Below are positions 56,521 through 64,000 of a stretch of 64,000 bases of DNA, in pieces. Origin of the DNA: Clitoria ternatea (lineage: Eukaryota > Streptophyta > Magnoliopsida > Fabales > Fabaceae). The stretch spans positions 123,954,501 to 124,018,500 of the forward strand of contig CM075669.1 of the NCBI GenBank assembly GCA_037962975.1, read 5' to 3'. Position 1 is the stretch's first letter. The number at the start of each line of letters is the position of its first letter. The notes under the pieces were generated by a model. It was not told where the DNA came from and did not search any database. It worked only from the letters and a program-made list of their open reading frames with translations. The position numbers and the translations under genes are program-made.

Positions 56521-57164
56521 TCTAATTTCTTTTCTTCCATATCACTATCCATGAATGAAAAAAGGAAGACTTCTCATCACCTTCTTGAATCCATTGTATT
56601 CTTGATTGTTGATGCAACATACTCGCCCTCACCCTACTCAATCCTTGATTTCTTCCTGCATCCTCCTTCTCTTTTGCAACTCCGTCTAACATAAACCTGA
56701 CTCCTCCTCCTTTAGGTCTAGCTCCTGAAGTACTCTCTTATCCTCTTTTATTCAAGCCACTAACTTTTGACTATGTGACTCGTGCCACCCTCATAATCTT
56801 TTCTTCAACTCCTACAGCTTTTGTTTTAGGACGAAACCTCCCCACCCCTCAACCTGAATCTCTTTCCACTACCGAGCAACAAACTCTTAAAATCCCTCTA
56901 TCCTACCTTAACAATTTAAAATTTGTGTTGGTTTAGGTCCCCAATTCAACTCCCCTTCTTTTAGAATCACCAGACAATGATCTAAAATCCCCCTACTCAA
57001 CCCCCATTGAGACACCTCTCCCCATACCTGTATCATCCCTTCAGACAATAGGAATCTATCCAACCTACTCATATAAGAACCATCAGGCTTATACCATGTA
57101 GATTTCCTTCCATGCATAGATAAATCAAACACCTCTGCCTCCTTCACAAACTCATGAAAATCAC
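56521..57164 (-). pseudogene. LINE ORF2 segment between endonuclease and RT
   Basis: The C-terminal part of the endonuclease module is readable at 56908-57159: VKEAEVFDLSMHGRKSTWYK, then SRLDRFLLSE and ILDHCLVIL, the usual end of a plant LINE EEP domain. Below 56900 the linker to RT is frameshifted. It is separated from the rest of the endonuclease (61109-61597) by the solo LTR. Confidence 0.72.
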
Positions 57165-57513
57165 TGTCGCAACCTGGATCGCGACGGCGCGGTGAGAGAG
57201 AGTGAAACTGGAGTATGAAACAGGGAGTCGCCACCAACGTTTTTATCCATAGAAAAAAAACATTGGAAAAAAAACTAAGTTCAGTAAGGCACTGGTTAAA
57301 AATTGAGATTCAAGTTCGGGAGTCGGTTACGAGTAGGGAAGGTATTAGCACCCTACATCGCCTGTCAGAAATAGTACCAAGATTGAAAGCGCAATATAAA
57401 TAGCCTTAAATAAAACATGGTTTTTTCCTCTTTATTTTTTATTTTTTTATTTAAAAACGACAGAATGGAGTGAGAGAATTGTACAAATATAGAATGTCAA
57501 AGCGAGGTCAATG

Positions 57514-57727
57514 GGACGTTTCATCCGAATTAAACTCGACTTCGATATGAGACAGAGAGGGGAAGAGAATGCTAATAAGGCGTCACGCCTAAATTAGACG
57601 TTCTCGAATAAAAAAAACAGGGATAGGAAAGAGATAAGTGGGACGTCTCGTCCTAAGTATCCCTTTCCTATGAATTATGGCGAGGCTTGAGCAAAAACTA
57701 GGGGGAAATCAACAAGACGTCACGTCT
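57514..57727 (-). repeat. Four diverged hairpin units in the solo LTR leader
   Basis: Inner hairpins at 57514-57526, 57578-57590, 57641-57653 and 57715-57727, spaced 63-74 bp. Stems are GGACG/CATCC, AGGCG/CGCCT, GGACG/CGTCC and AGACG/CGTCT around a 3-base loop. Outer arms pair too: CTAAT/ATTAG around unit 2, TAGGAAAGAGATA/TATCCCTTTCCTA around unit 3 (12 of 13), GAAATCAA/TTGATTTT around unit 4. The units correspond to the near-identical hairpins of the Ogre-like LTRs at 30236-30556. Confidence 0.75.
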
Positions 57728-58199
57728 AAATTGATTTTCACAGAAGCGACCAAAAAAAGAACATTTATGAAAGAAACATGAAAGTGAGGAAATAAATCAA
57801 TAAAAAGAAATAAGAAAGATGGGCCCGACAGGAGTTGAGGTCCTGCTCCTACGTATTCTTGAATTATCAAGAAATCAGGGTTACGTAGTTCTGAGTGTTT
57901 TTCTTTTAGGAAAAGACTTGGGAGATGATGATGGATGTTACTGAGGTGGGGAACTCGTACAAGGCGAAGTTCTTCGCACGTGTATGAATCCTAAAGAGGT
58001 TGTGTAGACGGGAGTGTTCCCATACGACACTATTTAAAAATGATTTGTTTCCCCCTTTTTTGATTTTATTTAGATTTGAAAGAAAACATAGGAAGCATTT
58101 ATTTCCCTTTATTATATTTTTACTAGGAAGCAAAAGGGGAAGGTAGCAGAAGCTATAAAAGAGAAAGGGAAACAGTAAGTTCAAAAAACAGAGGGGAAA

Positions 58200-61000
58200 A
58201 TAAGCGAAAACTGAGGGGAAGAAGAGAAAACCGAGTGAGAAAGAGGGAAAAACCAAGTAAAAATGTAAAAATCCGAGTGGAAATGGAAGAAACCGAGTAA
58301 AAAAATGAAATACCGAGTGATAAAAGCAGAAAACCGAGTGAGGACGTAGAAACCTGAGTAAAAAATGGTAAAACCGAGTGGAAATAGGAAGAAACCGAGT
58401 AAAAAATGAAATACTGAGTGATAAAAGCAGAAAACCGAGTGAGGACGTAGAAAACCGAGTAAAAAATGGTAAAACCGAGTGGAAATAGGAAAATACCGAG
58501 TGAAAGTAGTGGATTACCGAGTGAGGAGTGAATACCGAGTGAGACTGAGTGAGAAGAAGGACGGTGTTGGAGTTGAGAGGAGAACGGTTGGTGGAGAAGG
58601 GAATTGGGACGGTGTATAGGAGGTCGGATTGGTAAAAAGGGGGTTGGGGAAGTCGGTTTGGTGAGGAGAAGGAGGAATGGGGGTGTTAGAGAGGGTGAGA
58701 GGAGGGAGCTGGAGGGTGTTTGGTGGCTGGAAGGGGGCTGGACAGTGTGTGAGAGAAAGAGGATGAGGGCGAATTCAAGTAGAGTTTTTTTTCCTTCATC
58801 AATGTGCCCCCGTTTCAAAGCTTCAGCCCTCTATTTATAGGCTTTTTTAAGTGGAAGGCCAACTCAGGCTTCCACTCTAAGTGGAATGCCAGCTCAGGCT
58901 TCCACTCTGAGTGGAATGCCAGCTCAGGCTTCCACTCGGTCCTGGTAGTGGGGGACAGTGGCTGGTGGGAATTTTTAATTCCTCCACTTCCGCCCCTTGT
59001 CTGCCAGCCACCTCCAGGATTCCTGGATCCACTTGGGTGTGGAATCTAGGTCAGCATGTGCAATCCGAGAGAGGATGGTAGAAATCCGAGAGAAAATAGT
59101 GGAAATCCGAGTGAGGATGGCTCGGATCAGCCTCCCAATCAGTATTCGTCCATATTAGGAGTCAATTCCGAGTGGAATGAAGCATTTTCCATAGAAAGCT
59201 GAGTGAAATATACTCCTTTCCGAGTGAGGATTCGTTTGGGAGGAGCTGTGAGACCTTCAATCGGAACCGAGTGATAAGTGACTCGGAACCGACTGAAATG
59301 GTTGAATAATGACTCAGAATTGGGTTTAAAAGGACTCGAAATTGGGTGAGAAGTAGCTCGGTAATTGTTTAAAGGATGACTCAGAGATAGGTGAAAGATG
59401 ACTCGGGAACGAGTGAAAATTGGTGGAAATGGGCTCGGTAATTGGCTTGAGGAGGGTTGAGAGGGAATTGTTTTGAAGAGGGCTAACTGACTGAATTGCC
59501 AGTCGGTTCTGAGTGAAAATTGGCGAGTGAGAGTGGTCAATTTGGGAGTGGGTGAGAATGGAATGACTCGGTAATTGGTCAAAAGTGAGTCAGAAATGAT
59601 TGAAGACTGACCAAGAACTGACTGAAAAGTGTCACTCAAAAACCGATCGAAGAATGACTCAGAACTCATTAAAAATAACTCAGAATTAGGTGAGAATGAT
59701 GACTCGGAACTTGGTAAAAATTGACTCGGAAATGAGTAAAGGATGACTCGGAATCCGGTTGAGAATGGTGAGTCAGATTTGGGTGAAAATTGGTGACTCG
59801 GAAATTGAGTGAAAGGACTCACTCGGTTCTGATTGAAGAAGCAACTCTCGGTTCTTATTGAAGAGGCAACACTCGGAATTCTTTCAGTCGGATGTCATCT
59901 CTGTGTGAAGCATTCACTCGGAATTTCTTCAAAAGTGACACAGAACTTCACTGCTTGAAGAATTTACTCGGAACTGACCTTGGGAGCTCTTAATCAGAAT
60001 GGAACTTGGACATTTTCACTCGGAACCTTCCTTCCTTGCACTCAGAAACTGGAAATTTGAATTTTTTCACTCGGAATCTACCTATTTTCCACTCAGACAT
60101 TGGAATTTCACTCGGAAATCAGCTATTTGATGCACTTTCTTAGAAGTTCTTCACAAATTTGAGTCTTGGATTGCTCGGAAACACATGCCTGTTTCCCAAC
60201 TCACTCGGAATCGACTTCATGCTTCAATTAGAATCAAAGACTCAGCTTCATCAGTCGGTATCTCCTGAACCACTCGGAGAGACTCTGCATAGATTTGCCT
60301 TTCTTCATTCCAATCAGACACATTCATTCAGAAGTCCTTCCAGTGGGTTGTTATCACTCGGAAAACGGATTGAAGATTGATCATTCGGCACAGGTTCACT
60401 CCTTCCTAAAATGTTTCACTCGGAACATAGCATTTTCACTCGGAAAAAGGCTTGCTTCCCACTCAGGACTTGGAGACTTGGTACTTCCACTCGGAAAAGC
60501 TTTCTTCCAATCAAAATCTGTCCTTCCAATTACATTCTGAGTCGGTCTTTCCTTCACTCAGACTTGTTTTCACTCAGATCAGTAGCAACCAGAAAGCTCC
60601 CGCTTGGATTTAGCATTTCTTCATTCTGATTAATTGCAGTCAAAGAGCAATCCTTCTCAGCATTCATCTTTCAACAGAGTATCACTCGGAATGGCTTTGA
60701 CAGGGAGCCTTCCACTGGGATTCACCTTCAACAGGGAAGCATTTCACTCGAAACTGACTCATTCTGAGTAATTCTACTCGGATTTGATCCTTTTTGAGTC
60801 ATTTCACTCGGATTTCTCTTCAACAGGGACATACTCCACTCGGAAATACTCCAATATGAGTCATTTCACTCGGATTTTCCTCCAACAGGTCTATATTCCA
60901 CTCGGATTTGATCCAATCTGAGTCATTTCACTCGGATTTGCCTCCAACAAGTCTATATTCCACTCGGAAATGCTTCCATCAGGGTCATCTTGCTCGGTTC
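58200..61000 (-). repeat. CCGAGTG / CACTCGG short-motif arrays in the solo LTR
   Basis: Plus-strand CCGAGTG (or GAGTGA) dominates 58200-58560. From about 59160 to 61000, ACTCGGAA and CACTCGG occur every 20-60 bp. The same core fills the Ogre-like LTRs and part of the composite element. Confidence 0.75.
58831..58840 (-). promoter_or_regulatory. TATA box of the Ogre-like solo LTR
   Basis: CTATTTATAG on the plus strand reads CTATAAATAG on the minus strand. It is in the same context as the TATA boxes at 31511 and 47691. It places the hairpin units about 1.1-1.3 kb downstream of transcription start. Confidence 0.65.
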
Positions 61001-61108
61001 TAATTATTTTGGAGCCATCCTATTCAGATTTGACCATTCTGAATTGGAATTCAGTATAAAAAAGGTTCATTCCACTTGGACCGGACCAAAAGAGGTGTTC
61101 ATAATCAC

Positions 61109-61597
61109 AACATGTCATCTCACCTCCCTTTGCCCCCTTCGCCTCTCCCCCTCTGATAATATAACATTAAAGTCACCCCCAAAACACCAATAATCTCTAC
61201 CACACCCCTTTTTTAACTCTACCAAAGACCTCCATAATAACTTCTTCATGTATTCATCACATGACGCATAAATGTTCACTAGATGACAAACATTTTCTTG
61301 GTTTTTCCACCTCCCACCCATATGCATATAATTTTGATCCCCGGACATCAAAGTCACCTCCTAACATTCTTTGTTCTATATACACACCAACCCACCTGAA
61401 CATCTATTAGATGGTTTAAAGCACCACCTGAAATTATCATCACTCCATAATTGTTCAATTAATTTCTGGTCCACTTTCTCACACTTTGTTTCTTGTAGAA
61501 ATAAGACATCCACCTTATTACACTTCACCAGTTCCTTTATCTCTTTCTTCTTTACACTATCTCCCACACCTCTATGATTTAATGACAAAATATTCAT
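61109..61597 (-). pseudogene. LINE ORF2 N-terminal endonuclease (EEP type)
   Basis: Start MNILSLNHRGVGDSVKKKEI at 61597, then FLQETKCEKV (about 61480-61510), the Glu-containing block of the apurinic-like endonuclease that nicks target DNA for target-primed reverse transcription. After a frameshift comes HLVNIYASCDEYMKK, then WCFGGDFNVILSEGERR (about 61140-61190). The domain continues at 57159 beyond the solo LTR. Confidence 0.8.
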
Positions 61598-62249
61598 CTC
61601 TCTTTCTCAACACGAATCCATCCCCATTACACCTTTATCATCATAGGTCCCCTGATTTACTCATCTCGCTTACCCCTTGACCACCACCTTCTTCATCAAC
61701 TTATCGATCAATGTCTCATCGTCTACCTCCACCCCTACACCTAATTATTTTGCAAAGGCCACCACCGCCCTAGCTTCTTCCATACCCCCTGACCTCTTTA
61801 GTCCCTCATTAGAAACTTCCCCAAGCTAACTTTACTCCCCATCCAACCGTATGTTTGATCAGGATGATGATTTACTTGAATTTAATGACCCAAATATTTC
61901 CTTTAACATGCTTTTAACCTCTGTCTCTGACCCTCCCTCATTTTGATACCCAACACATTGCCTTCCCTATTCATCTCGCACTACATCCTGAACTTACTCC
62001 ATAATTTTGTCATTTTCCATCCTCGCGGCCCCCACATTAATCCTCTCCTCTGACACGCTGATTGTGGCCTCATCAAATTTCGTAATCGGACCCCCTATAG
62101 CTGCAACACATCACGTGAGGACATGAACACGTGATGGCTATATTCGTGATTGACGTTCATATGCCCATGCACACATGCCTCAAACCGTGCCCCTTTCCCC
62201 TAGTTCTGGAGCCACATGTGTTTGTAATTTCATATCCCAATTCCTCCTG
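61598..62249 (-). other. LINE region between ORF1 and ORF2, decayed
   Basis: Stops in all frames. It probably contains the end of ORF1 and the ORF1-ORF2 spacer. I see no other element in it. Confidence 0.5.
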
Positions 62250-63435
62250 CTAGCCCATACAGTTTACAAATAACATAGGGCATGAATTTACGTGATTTCC
62301 CTCCTCATGATTCACATCTGGTTTGCATTTTGAATTTTTCCTTGCGCCTTTCTTGCCAACCATTTCAAATTCACCCACCAAATCCTTAACAGTACCTTGA
62401 ATATCATTATCCAAATCAATATCCTTACACATGGACCTCAACAAATCCGAATCGGATAAATAATCCTGGTCAGATCTTCCTTCCACTCTGTTGGCCACCA
62501 TTTATCCATTGCCACCATAGATGGGTAAGGTTGTTGCAAATGGTTCCTTCACCAATCTGACTTAAAAAATTACACCATTAATTTTCACACTAGTCGTTTC
62601 ATTTATCAAGCTCGGATTTTGTGTTTGAGCTAAAATATGTGCATACTCCAGTCGTGTTCTTTTCTCAGTCTCAATCTATTTGCATAAATGCTTTGAATGT
62701 TCTCACTATGTATCTAAAAATCTAACATTCCATACTTGTAACGGAATCCCCTAGCATCTTACCCATGTAAATCTTGAATTGGAAAAATCACTTGGACTTC
62801 ATTCCCTTATATGGCATAACCAAGTTTCAAAGAATGGTTTCAGCTCTGTCACCAATCCTACAATATCCTCCTCTACAACTGGCCTTAGCAATATGTGTTC
62901 ACCTCCCATGGGAATTGCTTATATTGACAATATCCCTTCAGTCTTCATAATCTCCTGAATGGAGAAAACCAGGTTCTTAGTTTGTAGAGTCCAAACATAG
63001 CATCCCCTGAGCCACTCTTTCTTAATCACCTCTGAATTATACTTCAGGTCAAACCAAGGCTCACTCTTTTGCTCATCCCCCATGGTTTATTGCCCTACCA
63101 CTGACAACTTTTTTGTTCGTTGTTTTCACAATATCAACATAACTCTGTCTATCATACCTCTCCACAGCGCCCATCGACACCCACCACCCCTGTGGTGTCT
63201 CCTTATTTTGACGGTTAGCCTCTCGCCGCAGACCTCCCTTTTCCCCTTCCACTGAATGATACACTCGTAAATGGACGTACTAATCCAAATTGTGTTTAGC
63301 TTTCTTTCTAACTCAACATTGTTTGACACCTATGAAGCACAAACCTAAACCTCTGACTGCGGTCATTCCTTTGTCTTGGTATGAACACATCCCATGCTCT
63401 CCCTATCTTCAAGAACTCATGCCATAAATGTTCTT
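62250..63435 (-). pseudogene. LINE ORF1 (RNA-binding protein) remnant
   Basis: Nucleic-acid-binding ORF1 of a plant L1. Blocks readable across frames: an RRM-like end with GRAWDVFIPR-type sequence just below 63430, WVSMGAVERYDRQSYVDIV near 63110-63190, EPWFDLKYNSEVIKKEWL near 63000-63070, and a C-terminal basic segment (KKGARKNSKCKPDVNHEEGN) at 62290-62370. Several frameshifts occur. The N-terminus is cut off by the LTR starting at 63436. Confidence 0.68.
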
Positions 63436-64000
63436 TGTAGCGCCCTTAATCCGGTAAATGATATTCAACATATTAATATTTAGATGATGAAAATTAGGAT
63501 AAATTTTTCACGATTAAAAATAACTATTGGAAGAAGAACACCACAAATAAAAATTGTAACAATTAACCCCATACCTTTTAAAGACCTATCTTATATATGA
63601 CGATATGAGAAGGTATGTAGTTTAAACAAACGTCTACTTAGGACAATCAATCACATGATCATTATACAAGTGTTTGCGGAATATTCAAGTTAAGTCAAGA
63701 GCAAGAGTGGGTATGAGAAATGATTCAAGTAAACACAAGGTGATTTCCAAAACTTAATAAAAACATGTACATTCATCTATACAAACATTCATACTTGGAA
63801 GTATATGCATTTAATTAAGGAAACATGTCAAAGAAATGTTCCATAAGCAATTAAGGATAAAAGATTGAAGTGCAAGCATAAGGACACAAGGAATACAAGC
63901 CCATGACAAGAAAGTTAATTTTTAGTCTTAGAAATAATGAGACATGTCATAAATCTCACCTGTTAGTCCCAAATTGAGAGTTATAAAAAGTTAGATTCAA
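63436..64000. mobile_element. Start of a further LTR (tentative)
   Basis: At 63436 the LINE ORF1 sequence stops and TGTAGCGCCCTTAATCCGG begins, followed by AT-rich non-coding sequence to the window end. The sharp loss of LINE homology and the TG start suggest an LTR boundary. There is no partner, PBS or TSD in the window, so family and orientation are open. Confidence 0.35.

Larger units (their letters stand above)
57165..61103 (-). mobile_element. Ogre-like solo LTR (3.9 kb) inside the LINE
   Basis: Starts TGTCGCAACC and ends GGTGTTCATA, flanked by ATCAC at 57160-57164 and 61104-61108. Removing it rejoins the LINE endonuclease. No internal coding sequence is present, so it is a solo LTR left by LTR-LTR recombination. 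It is related to the LTRs at 29902 and 46080 but diverged: it shares the GGGAGTCGCCACC head, the GGGCCCGACAGGA block, the CTATTTATAGGC TATA region and the AATTCCTCCAC block. Orientation is minus, judged by these shared blocks. Confidence 0.88.
54292..63435 (-). mobile_element. L1-type LINE, broken by three LTR insertions
   Basis: Minus-strand non-LTR retrotransposon. From high to low coordinates: ORF1 (RRM-like end, basic stretch), endonuclease, reverse transcriptase, zf-RVT-type C-terminus. It is interrupted at 57165-61103 by an Ogre-like solo LTR, cut at its 3' side by the Athila-like element ending at 54291, and cut in the ORF1 RRM region near 63436 by another LTR. No poly(A) end is visible because the 3' end lies beyond the Athila-like element. 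Frameshifts and stops are frequent, so it is the oldest layer here. Confidence 0.82.

Noticed and set aside
58153..58818. Possible host gene in the solo LTR (221 codons)
   Set aside because: Ser/Phe/Pro-rich translation of CCGAGTG repeats and pyrimidine runs; no recognisable domain.

Overview
This is nuclear plant DNA built almost entirely of retrotransposons stacked inside one another. I see no host gene, rRNA, tRNA or CRISPR array. The families present are Athila-like, Tat-like and Ogre-like Ty3/Gypsy elements and an L1-type LINE. With GT-AG introns and plant-type TATA boxes, they point to a eudicot. The Ogre-like element (tRNA-Arg-type PBS, ORF1 before gag, intron before RT) fits a legume, but the species cannot be read from the sequence.

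Layout, oldest to youngest. (1) An L1-type LINE on the minus strand (54292-63435) is the base. It is broken by an Athila-like element ending at 54291, by a 3.9 kb Ogre-like solo LTR (57165-61103, TSD ATCAC) and by another LTR that starts near 63436 and leaves the window. (2) The Athila-like element (plus strand, 1-6934 and 51123-54291) has a decayed gag-pol, a decayed ORF2 and a 3' LTR (52780-54291). Its 5' LTR is outside the window. (3) Its ORF2 is split by a 44 kb composite (6935-51117, TSD TCCAG). This is a non-autonomous minus-strand LTR element (1799 bp LTRs) with only a gag remnant. (4) That element holds two further complete insertions: a Tat-like element (10513-26607, TSD AATAC) and an Ogre-like element (29902-48996, TSD TTGAA), both minus strand.

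How the parts work. The Tat-like element encodes gag-pro-RT-RNaseH-INT on the minus strand. Its 3' half carries two diverged copies of a cassette with its own plus-strand (antisense) gene: TATA box, two coding exons and 3' repeats. The Ogre-like element encodes ORF1, gag-pro and RT-RNaseH-INT, with a 229 bp intron that restores the frame between pro and RT. All pol genes carry stops or frameshifts, so none looks autonomous now. The LTR pairs of the two elements I compared base by base differ by only about 1.2-1.4%, so those insertions are recent.

The most unusual signal is RNA-like. Almost every element carries tandem arrays of short hairpins. In two families the stems change sequence from unit to unit while staying complementary: a constant-loop, variable-stem array at 19443-19998 in the Tat-like element, and the LTR-leader hairpins at 30236-30556, 46415-46735 and 57514-57727 in the Ogre-like LTRs. 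Hairpins also sit at or next to the polypurine tracts of all four internal-bearing LTR elements.
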